NCBI RefSeq assembly: GCF_018141105.1
Contig: NZ_CP054839.1
Span: 2,976,001-3,040,000 of the forward strand
Direction: 5' to 3'
Origin: Saccharopolyspora erythraea
GTDB lineage: Bacteria > Actinomycetota > Actinomycetes > Mycobacteriales > Pseudonocardiaceae
DNA: 64,000 nt
The position numbers and the translations under genes are program-made. Positions within the stretch are counted from its first letter, which is position 1. Each line of letters opens with the position of its first letter. The notes under the pieces were generated by a model. The model had not been told where the DNA came from, did no database searches, and saw nothing but the letters and a program-made list of their open reading frames with translations. Of this stretch, positions 34,884 through 43,442 are shown piece after piece.

Positions 34884-36254
34884 TCAGGCTCGGTCGGTGG
34901 TCACGATCGGGCCTTTCTTGTCATAGACGATGACCAGGTCGTGGTCTCGCAGGTACTGCGCGAGCTCTTCGGGCGCAGTATTGCGGGCGAGGCCGGCGAC
35001 GTGGGTGCTGAGCTGGGCCAGTAGGTGGTCTTCGCGGGCGTAGAGGTTCTTGGGCTGGTCGGGGGAGCGGTGTCGGCTGCTGGTGTGGCCGTGGCGGCAT
35101 CGGTAGCCGGGTCGGTGGTTGGCCCAGTGTGAGTCCATGCGGCGCTGGCAGAGTCCGCACCGCACGAGTCCGGCCAGCAGGTAGGTGCGGGTGGCGCCGT
35201 CGTTGGGGGAGCGGGCGGCGCGGATGTGTTGGGCGGCGATGAAGTCGGCTTCGCTGACCAATGCCGGGTGGGTGAGGTGTTTCGAGATCACCCATTCCTG
35301 CGGGGCGCTCCATAACTGCAGGGGCAAGTCTTGTTCTTGTGCGCTTTGAGTGTGTTGGCGGTTCCAGACTCGGCGTCCGGTGTAGCGGGGGTTGGCCAGG
35401 ATTGACACCACGGTCGGTACTTGCCAGCCCTGGGCGGAGCGGTGTGGATTGCGGTCGCGGTCGAGGCCGGATGGGCAGGGGACGTGCAGGTCGTTGAGTG
35501 TCCGGGCGAGCGCGGCGAGGCTTATGCCCTTGAGGCGTTGGGTGAACATCCAGCGCACGTGTGGGGCCGAGGCTGGGTCCGGTTCGAGGCGTTGCAGTCG
35601 GCGGCCCCAGCGCGCGTGTGCTTGGTTGGGGTGTGGTCCGGCGTCGACGAGCCGGTATCCGTAGGGTGGTCGGCCGCCGAGGTAGCGGCCTTGGTCGTGG
35701 GTCTGGGTGCGCATCGCGGCCAGGACCCGGTGTCGAGCCCGGAGCACCTCGCGGTGGGACTGGGCACCGAGCATGGTCATCAGGGCCTGGTGGTTCGGGT
35801 TGTCGGCGTGAAACGGGCCGGCGGCTTCGGGGAGCCACAGTTGCATACCGTGGCGTTCGAGGAGCGGGAGCAGGTGGGCGAACTGGTTGCCGGTGAAGGC
35901 TCGTTCGTACTCACCGACCACGATCGCCTCGAACGCACGGTCTGGGTTGTCGAGTGCGGCCAAGAGCGCGGCAGCTCGGGGACGCCGGGCCCACGGTAAG
36001 CGTCGGGAGCAGCCGGTGTCGAAGTACTTGGCGACGATGGTGCCATGGCCGGTGATGGTGTGTTCGGCGGCTTCGCGTTGCCAGGCCGCGGAAGTGGCGC
36101 GGTGCTGGTGGCGGCGTGTGGACGTGCGGCCGTAAAAGGCGAAACGCATCCCGTTGCTGTCACCGCTGGGCGCATGCTGTGCGGTGCGGCGACGGGCGTG
36201 CACGGCCCAGCCGGCAAGTGAATTGAGAGAGGGACGCTCACGGATCGGAGTCAT
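34884..36254 (-). CDS. Serine recombinase/resolvase-type integrase
   Basis: 456 residues from ATG 36254 (GAGG about 10 bp upstream); TTG 36263 and ATG 36149 are also in frame. The N-terminal resolvase domain begins MRFAFYGRTSTRR with the nucleophile Ser at about residue 45. A recombinase domain follows (YLGGRPPYGYRLVD to NPRYTGRRVWNRQ), then a zinc-ribbon start (LVRCGLCQRRM). Only three of the usual four ribbon cysteines are evident (CGLC and YRCRHG). It is the only mobile-element gene beside the tRNA-Leu, so the element is either minimal or a remnant. Confidence 0.85.
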   Translation of the reverse strand: MTPIRERPSLNSLAGWAVHARRRTAQHAPSGDSNGMRFAFYGRTSTRRHQHRATSAAWQREAAEHTITGHGTIVAKYFDTGCSRRLPWARRPRAAALLAALDNPDRAFEAIVVGEYERAFTGNQFAHLLPLLERHGMQLWLPEAAGPFHADNPNHQALMTMLGAQSHREVLRARHRVLAAMRTQTHDQGRYLGGRPPYGYRLVDAGPHPNQAHARWGRRLQRLEPDPASAPHVRWMFTQRLKGISLAALARTLNDLHVPCPSGLDRDRNPHRSAQGWQVPTVVSILANPRYTGRRVWNRQHTQSAQEQDLPLQLWSAPQEWVISKHLTHPALVSEADFIAAQHIRAARSPNDGATRTYLLAGLVRCGLCQRRMDSHWANHRPGYRCRHGHTSSRHRSPDQPKNLYAREDHLLAQLSTHVAGLARNTAPEELAQYLRDHDLVIVYDKKGPIVTTDRA

Positions 36255-36577
36255 GCTGATCAACCTCGCGTGTTAGACCATTTCGGGCGAGACGAGGCGA
36301 GCAGCGGCCGGTGACGCCGTGAACGCTGTTACCACCCGTTCAGTTCAGCAGCCAGTAGTGCACGAGTTGGTGAATCCCGCGGGCGTCCTACGGGTGCCGA
36401 CGAGACGCCGTAACCAGGGGCGGCCTGGTTCCGTGCATGTGCGTCGCTGTGACCCGGCAAACGGTAGGTAGCGCTAGCCGCGCCGAGGCATCCGCTTTGA
36501 GACTGCTGAGATGGGAAGTTCGACTGCGAGGGCGCGATACCCTCTGCTCGTGGGGACGTACGGGCCCGCTCTGACTG
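36255..36577. other. Non-coding interval between recombinase and mft operon
   Basis: 323 bp with no supported gene. I looked for a copy of the tRNA 3' end that would mark a right attachment site and did not find one; only GCGCTAGC is shared with the tRNA, which is too short to mean much. The region holds the 3' end of the mft operon on the minus strand. Confidence 0.4.
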
Positions 36578-37249
36578 TCAGCGGCGGTGCCACTGCTCGA
36601 CTGCGGCCACGAGTTGGTCGGTCCATCGATCGAGGAGTACCGTCCCTTGCTCCGCGGTGGCGCCGGTCGGGTCGCCGAGGACGCCGTTGGGGCTGACCGC
36701 GGCCACTCCGCCGGCACGGAGTAGTCGCATCAGTTGAGGTAGCGGGGCGGTGGTACCCGGTTCGGCCGCGGCGTGGTCTACCTGATCGGGGTGCATGTGC
36801 AGCATGGCAGAGGTTTCCGTGCGCCCGGCGTGGGAGTCGTCGGCGGGTCCGTCCGGCGTCCAGGTGAGCGCGCGGCGTCCTTCGCCGTGGAGCGTTCGCA
36901 TGGCAGCGCGGACAGGTTCGAGGTTGCCGCCGTGGCCGTTGACGATGATGACGCCGGTGAATGCGTCAGCGGAGCGGACGAGTTCGGTGAGCACGAGTTC
37001 GACCGCCGTCTGACCGATCGAGAGCGTGCCGGGGAAGGCGGCGTGCTCACCGCTGGAGCCGTATGGTAGAGCAGGTGCCACCAGGACGTCCGGGCGCCGT
37101 TCTGCCAGTCGGCGGCACAGTTCTTCAGCGATCGCGGTGTCAGTGTCCAGCGGCAGGTGCGGGCCGTGCTGCTCGGTGGCGCCGAGCGGCACTGCCAAGA
37201 GAAAGCGCGCGGAGTGGAGCTGGGGCCAGCACATGGATGCCAGGTTCAT
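36578..37249 (-). CDS. mftE: MftE, creatininase-family peptidase of mycofactocin maturation
   Basis: 223 residues. Creatininase fold with metal ligands in PLGATEQHGPHLPLDTDTAIAE, in GSSGEHAAFPGTLS and in INGHGGN (residues about 105-111). MftE cleaves the MftC-modified precursor to release the C-terminal Val-Tyr-derived AHDP core. The ATG overlaps the mftF stop (ATGA), so it is translationally coupled and last in the operon. In mycobacteria mftE precedes mftF; here the order is reversed. Confidence 0.94.
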   Translation of the reverse strand: MNLASMCWPQLHSARFLLAVPLGATEQHGPHLPLDTDTAIAEELCRRLAERRPDVLVAPALPYGSSGEHAAFPGTLSIGQTAVELVLTELVRSADAFTGVIIVNGHGGNLEPVRAAMRTLHGEGRRALTWTPDGPADDSHAGRTETSAMLHMHPDQVDHAAAEPGTTAPLPQLMRLLRAGGVAAVSPNGVLGDPTGATAEQGTVLLDRWTDQLVAAVEQWHRR

Positions 37250-38631
37250 CGCAGCGTCCGCGCCTCGTCGACAATTCGCGGGATGAGCGGCGCGAGCGTT
37301 CGGTGGCGGAAGCAGCCAGCCCACACCCCGGCGCTGTAGGCGAGATCGTCGGCGAGGGCGAGCAACTGCGCGGCCGGATCGACTTTGCGACGGGCGCGCG
37401 TCACGTCCCAGATCTTCAGCGCGACGCTCGCGGAGAGGAGGCGGCGACCGTTCCGGCTGAGCAGCGCGAGTGGCCACCACCCACGCCGCATTGCCTCGGC
37501 GACCATGCGGGCGACCACAACCTGGCGACGAGCTACGAGGCCGAGCGCCTCCCTGGGGGGCAGGCCGTCCAGCCCGCGAACCAGCCGCATCGCGTCCCCG
37601 GCAGCGACCGCAACAGCTGGCAAGGGCTTCCCCGCCGCGACCAACGACCACACGACGGTGTTCCACCGCGTCAGCAAGGCGCAGGTGAGGTCGCCGAAAT
37701 GGCGGTGGGAGAGCGGTGCCGCAGAGGTGCCGTAGTCGAAGCGCTGGCGCAGCCAGGCGCGCAGAGTGCGGCGGGGCGTGTGCCAGACGGTGACTGTCGG
37801 CTCGTAGCGCACGGTGCCGCCGCTCGCGAGCAGCCGCCACACCAGGTCGACGTCCTCCCCGAACCGCAGCTCTTCGTCGAATCCGGCGACATCGGCCAGG
37901 GCGGACCTGCGTACGACCAGAGCAGCGGTGGGCACGTAGGAGACCCGGCTCAACGGCCGGACGGGCGCCGGGCCGTCCCCCATGTCCAGTCTGGAGAAGT
38001 CAGCTTCGTAGCGCTCCGCCGGCGACCACCCCGTTCGCTGCGAACGCACTCGTGGTGCGACGGCAACGACCTGCGGATCGCCGAACTGCGGCAGGATCGC
38101 CTCCAGCCAGCCGGGTTCCGGTGTGATGTCGGAATCCAGGAATGCGACGAGCTCGGTGCTTGCGAGCCGCCAACCGGTGTTGCGGGCTGCCGCGGCACCG
38201 CGGGGGCGGTCGTGACGGATCGTAGCGCGCGGCAGCGGGTCGGCGGAACCGTCGTCGACCACGATGCGTCGGGCCAGATCCCGCGTCGCGTCGAGTAGTT
38301 GGGCCGTCCCTGCCGGGTTGTCCTTGACCGGGACGACGAGCGTCACGTCCGCGCTGCTGTGAACGCCGGCCGGGGGGTGGGGGTGCACCAGACCCGCGTC
38401 GAGGAGCCGTCGCGCGAGCCTTCCCGCTGTCGGGTCGTCGGGCACTGGCTCGTCGTTCAGCCAGCCCCGCACGGATTCCGCGGCCCGGGCGTTGAGTGTG
38501 AGGAGCCGGGGTGGCGAACCGCCGAGCAGCATCCGGCCGCCGTCGAACCGACGCAGCGACGGGTCGGCGACCAGCCGCGTTCCCGGTGGGACCGCCCGGA
38601 CACCGGTCGTCGATTCGTTGACGGCCGTCAT
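37246..38631 (-). CDS. mftF: MftF, mycofactocin glycosyltransferase
   Basis: 461 residues. An N-terminal domain of about 90 residues (GTRLVADPSLRRFDGGRMLLGG) typical of MftF precedes a GT2 domain with VTLVVPVKDNP, IVVDDGSADP and FLDSDITPEPGW, and the later acceptor block GFDEELRFGEDVDLVWRLL. C-terminal hydrophobic stretches suggest membrane association. MftF adds beta-1,4-linked glucose chains to the mycofactocin core. It overlaps both neighbours by 4 bp. Confidence 0.94.
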   Translation of the reverse strand: MTAVNESTTGVRAVPPGTRLVADPSLRRFDGGRMLLGGSPPRLLTLNARAAESVRGWLNDEPVPDDPTAGRLARRLLDAGLVHPHPPAGVHSSADVTLVVPVKDNPAGTAQLLDATRDLARRIVVDDGSADPLPRATIRHDRPRGAAAARNTGWRLASTELVAFLDSDITPEPGWLEAILPQFGDPQVVAVAPRVRSQRTGWSPAERYEADFSRLDMGDGPAPVRPLSRVSYVPTAALVVRRSALADVAGFDEELRFGEDVDLVWRLLASGGTVRYEPTVTVWHTPRRTLRAWLRQRFDYGTSAAPLSHRHFGDLTCALLTRWNTVVWSLVAAGKPLPAVAVAAGDAMRLVRGLDGLPPREALGLVARRQVVVARMVAEAMRRGWWPLALLSRNGRRLLSASVALKIWDVTRARRKVDPAAQLLALADDLAYSAGVWAGCFRHRTLAPLIPRIVDEARTLR

Positions 38632-39416
38632 GCGGTGAAACCTCCGTCCGCGTGGACGACGGTCCCGGTGAGCGCCGAGGACTCCGGTGAGCACAACCAG
38701 CACACCGCGGCGGCGACCTCCTCGGGTTCCAGCAACCGGTCGAGGAACTGGTGGGTGCTGAACTCCTCGACGTTGGGCAGGTCGTAGAGCTCCGCGGTGG
38801 CTTGCAGCATGTCGGTTCGGGTCGACCCGGGCGAGACCGCCATCGCGGTGATGCCGGTGCCCCGCAGGTCCGCCGCCAGCCCGCGGACCAGGCCGACGAC
38901 TGCGTGCTTGGCCGCGTTGTATCCGGCGAGGTGGTAGAGACCCCGGTGTGCCGCGGCCGAGGCCAGTGCCACGAACCGTCCGGAGCGGGGTTCCGGTCGC
39001 CGGAGCATCGCGGGCACCGCCGTGGTGGCGAGGTTGGCAACGCCCCGGACCCCCACCTCGAACAGGGCGTCCCAAGCCACGTCCGGGGTTTCCCAGAGCG
39101 GTTTACCTCCGGCGATGACCGCCGCTGCGGCAACGGCCGCGTCCACTCCGCCGAACGCCGCCTCGGCTTCGGCGACCGCGTTGCGGAGCGCTTCCTGGTC
39201 CCGCACGTCCGCTGGGACGGCGCGCACCGTTTCGGGCCAGCGGCGGGCGAGCGACACCAGTTGTTCTTCTGTCGCCAGCCGGTAGTGTGCGCCGGGGATA
39301 TCGCCGCACAGGTCGGTGGCGACGACCCGCCATTCGTTGTGGACAAGTCGTTCGACCACAGCCGCGCCGATTCCGCGCGCAGCACCGGTGACGACCGCGC
39401 ACCTCGGTTCGCCCAT
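38628..39416 (-). CDS. Mycofactocin-operon SDR family oxidoreductase
   Basis: 262 residues from ATG 39416, chosen because GGAGG lies 7 bp upstream; ATG 39437 overlaps the mftD stop and would add seven residues. The Rossmann glycine motif is VTGAARGIGAAV, the catalytic pair is in GYNAAKHAVVG (Tyr-x3-Lys), and the C-terminus HADGGFTA is typical. SDRs encoded inside mft operons form a recognised subfamily thought to carry tightly bound NAD that is recycled by mycofactocin. The substrate is unknown. It is embedded between mftD and mftF with 4-bp or near overlaps. Confidence 0.9.
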   Translation of the reverse strand: MGEPRCAVVTGAARGIGAAVVERLVHNEWRVVATDLCGDIPGAHYRLATEEQLVSLARRWPETVRAVPADVRDQEALRNAVAEAEAAFGGVDAAVAAAAVIAGGKPLWETPDVAWDALFEVGVRGVANLATTAVPAMLRRPEPRSGRFVALASAAAHRGLYHLAGYNAAKHAVVGLVRGLAADLRGTGITAMAVSPGSTRTDMLQATAELYDLPNVEEFSTHQFLDRLLEPEEVAAAVCWLCSPESSALTGTVVHADGGFTA

Positions 39417-39433
39417 GGTATTGCCTCCGACTG

Positions 39434-40606
39434 TCATAGTCCGCGGGTGAAGCGGTCAGAAATGACGAGGTCATCCCGGGTGAGGTCGTGCACGGAGGAC
39501 TTGCCGAGCCCGAGGAGCGCGGAGTCGATGCCGTTGCGCAGGATCTCGATCACGTTGTGCACGCCTCGCTCGCCGCCTGCGGCCATGCCCCACAGGTATG
39601 CGCGCCCGATGAGCACGGCCCGGGCACCCATCGCGAGGGCCTTGACGACGTCGCTGCCCCGGCGGATGCCCCCGTCGAGCAGGACCTCGATGTCGTCTCC
39701 CACGGCGTCGGCGATGCCGGGGAGTACGCGGATCGTCGCGGGGGTGCTGTCGAGGTTGTTGCCGCCGTGGTTGGACACCGAGATCGCGGTGGCTCCGATG
39801 TCCACGGCCCGGCGTGCGTCGTCGATGTGTGTGATGCCTTTGAGCAGGAACGGCCCGTCCCACTGGGCGCGCAGCCAGGCCAGGTCGTCCCAGCTCGGCG
39901 GCGGAGTCTGCATCCATTCGCCGTAGGCGCCGAAGAACGGCGGCCCCGGTTCACCGGGCTCGGCGAGGTTGGGTGTGGTCAGGTCAGGCAGGGAGCCTCC
40001 GCGCAGGTATTCGAACAGCCAGCGGGGGCGGGTGGCCACCTGGGGTGCGAACTTGAGCATGGTCTTGAGGTCGACCCGTTCGGGCAGCGGTGGGCTGCCC
40101 CAGTCCCGGGCGGTGGCGAAGGTCCAGTCGAGGGTGACGATGAGGCCCTTGGCGCCGGCTCGCTTGGCGCGGTCCAGCCGCCGCAGCATGCTCTCGGTGT
40201 CGCCCAACCAGTAGGCCTGGAAGAAGGTCTTCTCGTTGGCCGCGACGACATCCTCGATCGGCTTGCTGGCGAACGAGGACAGTCCCAGCGCCGTGCCCGA
40301 GGCCGTTGCGGCGCGGGCCACGGCAACCTCGCCGTCCGGGTGCACAGCCTGCACGCCGGTCGGGGAGAGGATCACCGGGAGCGACAGCTCCTGCCCGAGC
40401 ACCTGGGTGGTCTGCGTCCGGTTCGCGGGCAGGTCGGCGATGCGCGGCAGGAACCCCAGCTCGGCGAAGGCGTTCGCGTTGTCGTCGAGGGTGACAGCCC
40501 GCTCCGACCCTGCCAGAAGAGCGAGGTAGACCGACTTCGGAAGCCGCTTGCGGGCACGCTCCCTCGCTTCGGCGACGGTTTCGAACCATTGCTTCGTACT
40601 CGCCAT
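39434..40606 (-). CDS. mftD: MftD, FMN-dependent mycofactocin oxidase
   Basis: 390 residues of the alpha-hydroxy-acid oxidase/FMN-dependent dehydrogenase fold. Conserved blocks are LPVILSPTGVQAVHPDGEVA near the N-terminus, the FMN and catalytic segment AISVSNHGGNNLDS, and LLDGGIRRGSDVVKALAMGARAVLIG. MftD oxidatively deaminates the AHDP intermediate to premycofactocin. A 114-bp gap separates it from mftC. GAGGAC lies upstream of the ATG. Confidence 0.95.
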   Translation of the reverse strand: MASTKQWFETVAEARERARKRLPKSVYLALLAGSERAVTLDDNANAFAELGFLPRIADLPANRTQTTQVLGQELSLPVILSPTGVQAVHPDGEVAVARAATASGTALGLSSFASKPIEDVVAANEKTFFQAYWLGDTESMLRRLDRAKRAGAKGLIVTLDWTFATARDWGSPPLPERVDLKTMLKFAPQVATRPRWLFEYLRGGSLPDLTTPNLAEPGEPGPPFFGAYGEWMQTPPPSWDDLAWLRAQWDGPFLLKGITHIDDARRAVDIGATAISVSNHGGNNLDSTPATIRVLPGIADAVGDDIEVLLDGGIRRGSDVVKALAMGARAVLIGRAYLWGMAAGGERGVHNVIEILRNGIDSALLGLGKSSVHDLTRDDLVISDRFTRGL

Positions 40607-40720
40607 GGGAGGTCCTCGGCTTGTCGTTGCCCGGAGTTCCGAGCAGGAGTGTTCGGGTGGGAACGGACTCGCGCGGTACAACGAGCGGCTCCGCACGACG
40701 TCGGCTCGTGCGCCGAGTGA

Positions 40721-41923
40721 TCAGAGTCCGCTCGCAAGCGGACTGGAGTCGCAGGGCTTCGCCGGGACAGCGGGCATGCCCAGTGACACGGTTCGGCGTC
40801 CACTGCGGGAATGGTCTTTCGACGGTCGGGGAAGCCCGGATAGGTCCACAACAGACATCGCAGACTCGCCATGCCCCATCACGCACTCGGGGTCCGGGCC
40901 GTCGAGCGGCAGTCCGGTGAAGAACTTCGCCGCCATGCAGCCGCCCTGACATGCGTCGAACGCCGCGCAGGAACTGCACGCCCCTGCCGACTGCGGGCGC
41001 CGGAGGTCGCTGAACAACTCCGAATCACTCCAGACTTGCTGGAAGCCGCCGTGGTCGCGTACGTTGCCGGCCTTGAATGCATCGTGGATCGCGAAGGGGC
41101 ACGCGTAGACGTCCCCGATTGGGTCGATGAGGCACACGACGCGCCCCGCGCCGCACAGGTTGAGTCCCGGCAGTGGTGTGGATCCCAAGGCGTTGAGGTG
41201 GAAGAACGAGTCCCCGGTCAGGACGTCCTGTCCGTGGGCGGTCAGCCACGAGTAGATCTGGTGCTGTTGTTCGGCGGTGGGGTGCAGCTCGTCCCACACA
41301 TCCGCACCGCGACCGGACGGGCGCAGGCGCGTGATCCGCAGCTGCGCGCCGTAGTGGTCGGCGACTCTCTTGAAGTCATCGAGTTGGGCGACGTTGTGAC
41401 GGGTCATCACCACGGAGATCTTGAAGTCGCGCATCCCCGCCGAGGCGAGGCTTTCCAAGGCACGCAGCGCCATGTCGTACGACCCGGGTCCGCGCACCGC
41501 GTCGTTGACCTCTCGGCTGGCCCCGTCCAACGAGATCTGCACGTCCACGTAGTCCATCGCCGCGAGCTGTGCCGCGCGCCGGTCGTCGATGCGCAGGCCG
41601 TTGGTCGAGAACTTCACCCCCACCCGGTGGGCGACGGCGTAATCCAGCAGTTCCCAGAAATCGGGCCGCACTGTGGGTTCTCCGCCACCGACGTTGACGT
41701 AGAAGACCTGCATCCGGTCCAGTTCGTCGATCACGGCCTTCATCTCGGCGGTGTCCAGTTCGTACGGGTCCCGGCGCCCCGAGGAGGACAGGCAGTGCTC
41801 GCACGCGAGATTGCACGCGTACGTCCACTCCCAGGTCAGGCAGATCGGCGCGTCGAGACCTTCCTTGAACTGGTTAACCAGCGATGGCACGGGCGCATGG
41901 GAAGACCCGATCGCAGCGGTCAT
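40721..41923 (-). CDS. mftC: MftC, radical SAM maturase of mycofactocin
   Basis: 400 residues. The radical SAM cluster motif CNLACEHC has its cysteines at residues 37, 41 and 44, and GGGEPTVRPDF is the SAM-binding GGE block. A C-terminal SPASM domain with auxiliary-cluster cysteines is visible (CLIDPIGDVYACPFAIHDAF and ACSSCAAFDACQGGC). MftC decarboxylates the terminal Tyr of MftA and forms the Val-Tyr carbon-carbon bond. It follows mftB by 30 bp. Confidence 0.97.
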   Translation of the reverse strand: MTAAIGSSHAPVPSLVNQFKEGLDAPICLTWEWTYACNLACEHCLSSSGRRDPYELDTAEMKAVIDELDRMQVFYVNVGGGEPTVRPDFWELLDYAVAHRVGVKFSTNGLRIDDRRAAQLAAMDYVDVQISLDGASREVNDAVRGPGSYDMALRALESLASAGMRDFKISVVMTRHNVAQLDDFKRVADHYGAQLRITRLRPSGRGADVWDELHPTAEQQHQIYSWLTAHGQDVLTGDSFFHLNALGSTPLPGLNLCGAGRVVCLIDPIGDVYACPFAIHDAFKAGNVRDHGGFQQVWSDSELFSDLRRPQSAGACSSCAAFDACQGGCMAAKFFTGLPLDGPDPECVMGHGESAMSVVDLSGLPRPSKDHSRSGRRTVSLGMPAVPAKPCDSSPLASGL

Positions 41924-41953
41924 CGTCGACTCTCTCCTTCCGACTGCGCGGTG

Positions 41954-42217
41954 TCAGGCCGGCACGATCATCTCGGTCGCCGCGAGGGAGGCCAGTGCGC
42001 TGCGAAACGAGGCACGTCGGCTCTCCGGGACGGTGACCAACGCGTCCTCGACGCTCGGGTACTCGCCGAGGCGACGAACTAGGTCCACGAGCTCGGGAAC
42101 TTTCAGGAACGACAACCGGCGGTTGCCGAAGTGGTACGCGAGAGCCCCGAACGGTTCGGGGCGCAATGCCACCTGGGGGTTCAACCGGTAGGTGCGGCTC
42201 GCATCGAGATCGGTCAT
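41954..42217 (-). CDS. mftB: MftB, RiPP recognition chaperone
   Basis: 87 residues, a PqqD-like RiPP recognition element. The N-terminus (RTYRLNPQVALRPEPFGALAYHFGNRRL) is the characteristic beta-strand region that grips the leader peptide, and a helical end (PELVDLVRRLGEY) follows. MftB binds MftA and delivers it to MftC. GAGGAC precedes the ATG. It lies 10 bp downstream of mftA. Confidence 0.94.
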   Translation of the reverse strand: MTDLDASRTYRLNPQVALRPEPFGALAYHFGNRRLSFLKVPELVDLVRRLGEYPSVEDALVTVPESRRASFRSALASLAATEMIVPA

Positions 42218-42227
42218 CGCCGCGTCC

Positions 42228-42338
42228 TCAGTAGACTCCGCACATCCCGTCGATGGAGACCTCCTCGACCAGGAGCTCTTCTTCGACGGCCGGTCCGTCG
42301 TCGGTCTCCGGCACCGCAGTGGTGCTCTGCTCACTCAT
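42228..42338 (-). CDS. mftA: MftA, mycofactocin precursor peptide
   Basis: 36 residues from ATG 42338, preceded by GGAAGGGAG. The acidic leader (AVEEELLVEEVS) ends in the invariant mycofactocin core IDGMCGVY, whose last two residues, Val-Tyr, become the redox cofactor. The ORF is so short that automatic annotation often misses it. The ORF could be read with an earlier in-frame ATG (42416), but that lacks the ribosome site and gives a non-family N-terminus. Confidence 0.97.
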   Translation of the reverse strand: MSEQSTTAVPETDDGPAVEEELLVEEVSIDGMCGVY

Positions 42339-42379
42339 TGAGCGCTCCCTTCCACGCTGCGCGACTGGGCAGTCACTTA

Positions 42380-42393
42380 CGAACGATTGTTTG
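42380..42393. promoter_or_regulatory. TetR-like palindrome upstream of mftA
   Basis: CGAACGATTGTTTG matches its reverse complement at 10 of 14 positions. It lies 41 bp before the mftA start codon. Confidence 0.4.
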
Positions 42394-42472
42394 GAATGTA
42401 GGCAGTCTGTCGGCATTGGTCAAGGATCCGATCGTGCGGCGTTGACGTGACGTGATCCGAGCCATAGTTTTG

Positions 42473-42488
42473 GTACGAACGCTCGTAC
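42473..42488. promoter_or_regulatory. TetR-like palindrome, GTACGA...TCGTAC
   Basis: GTACGAACGCTCGTAC is palindromic at 14 of 16 positions. It is between the divergent mftA and SDR genes and shares the ACGAACG half-site with sites at 46.9, 52.0 and 55.9 kb. Confidence 0.5.
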
Positions 42489-42707
42489 GTGCTGTCTTGC
42501 CTTGAGTGTCGTCGCAGCGGACGTGGGTGGCGAGGCTCGGCTCGGTGAGCTTCTCCAGCAGAAGGCAGCCACATCTCTGTGTGGTCTGACTAGCGGGAGT
42601 TGATCCCTGAAGCGGTCGAGGCGCCGGGTCGATGCCGTCAGCCGCTTGGAAAATGAACGAACGCTTGCTAGTTTCCTTCCGTGTGCTGAAGCTCGCTGGG
42701 AGGTGCG

Positions 42708-43442
42708 GTGGAAGAACGGGATGGGCCGGTTGTCGTCATCACTGGTGCTGGTTCGGGTATCGGCCGGGCCGCGGTGGATCTGCTAGCGGCCCAAGGGGTT
42801 CGGGTGGCTGCCCTGGACGTGAACGCCGAGTCGATGGCTGAGCTTGGAGTTGGCCACGCGCGTGTGGTCGATGTGACCGACGAGGCTGCAGTGACGAGGG
42901 CCATCGAGGGCGTCGCGGAGCGGTTCGGTCGTATCGACGGCGTGGTGAACTGCGCCGGCCGTTTCCTGGTCGGTGCGCTCGACGAGGTCGACCCGGCGTG
43001 CGTACGGGACCTTCTGAACGTCAACATCCTCGGAACGACGCTGGTCACCCAGTCGGCCCTGCCGCATCTCCGGCGCGCCGGCGGAGCGATCGTGAACGTT
43101 TCGAGCCTGGCAGGGGTGAAACCCACGCCCAGCAATGCGCACTATTCCGCGTCGAAGGCGGCCGTCGCGCACCTGGCCCGGTGTTGGGCGCTCGAGCTCG
43201 GCGCGGACGGGATCCGGGTCAACGCCGTGGCTCCAGGTCCGGTGCTCACCGGCATTTACCGCAGCGCCGGGATGTCGCAGGACGAGATCGAGAAGCTGTT
43301 GGCCAGGCGGCGGGATGCCACTCCGTTGCGGCGCGACGGTACGGCGGAGGAAGTAGCGCTGTGGATTTCACGGCTGGTGCTCGCGGACGAATGGGTCACC
43401 GGGCAGGTCATCGCGGTGGACGGCGGGCTGTCGATCTCCTGA
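42708..43442 (+). CDS. SDR family oxidoreductase
   Basis: 244 residues from GTG with GGGAGG upstream. VITGAGSGIGRAAVDLLAAQG is the NAD(P)-binding motif, VNCAGRF the active-site strand and HYSASKAAVAHLARC carries Tyr-x3-Lys. The acidic residue after beta-2 (ALDVNAESM) suggests NAD preference. It starts a plus-strand set with a CoA ligase, another SDR and an FAH-fold hydrolase. It probably oxidises a hydroxyacyl or alcohol intermediate; the substrate is unknown. Confidence 0.9.
   Translation: MEERDGPVVVITGAGSGIGRAAVDLLAAQGVRVAALDVNAESMAELGVGHARVVDVTDEAAVTRAIEGVAERFGRIDGVVNCAGRFLVGALDEVDPACVRDLLNVNILGTTLVTQSALPHLRRAGGAIVNVSSLAGVKPTPSNAHYSASKAAVAHLARCWALELGADGIRVNAVAPGPVLTGIYRSAGMSQDEIEKLLARRRDATPLRRDGTAEEVALWISRLVLADEWVTGQVIAVDGGLSIS

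Larger units (their letters stand above)
42339..42707. other. Divergent regulatory region, mft operon / SDR-ligase operon
   Basis: 369 bp between divergent operons with no supported gene. It contains two TetR-like palindromes (42380-42393 and 42473-42488) and a weaker related sequence, GAACGAACGCTTGC, at 42656-42669, 39 bp before the SDR start. No TetR-type mftR gene, which usually lies here, is present. Confidence 0.55.

Noticed and set aside
36464-36482. Right attachment site copying the tRNA-Leu
   Set aside because: Only an 8-base match (GCGCTAGC) to the tRNA, shorter than usual att cores and expected by chance in GC-rich DNA.
42339-42707. A missing or short mftR gene
   Set aside because: No helix-turn-helix ORF fits this interval; the nearest TetR gene is at 47102, and calling it MftR would need binding or phylogenetic evidence.
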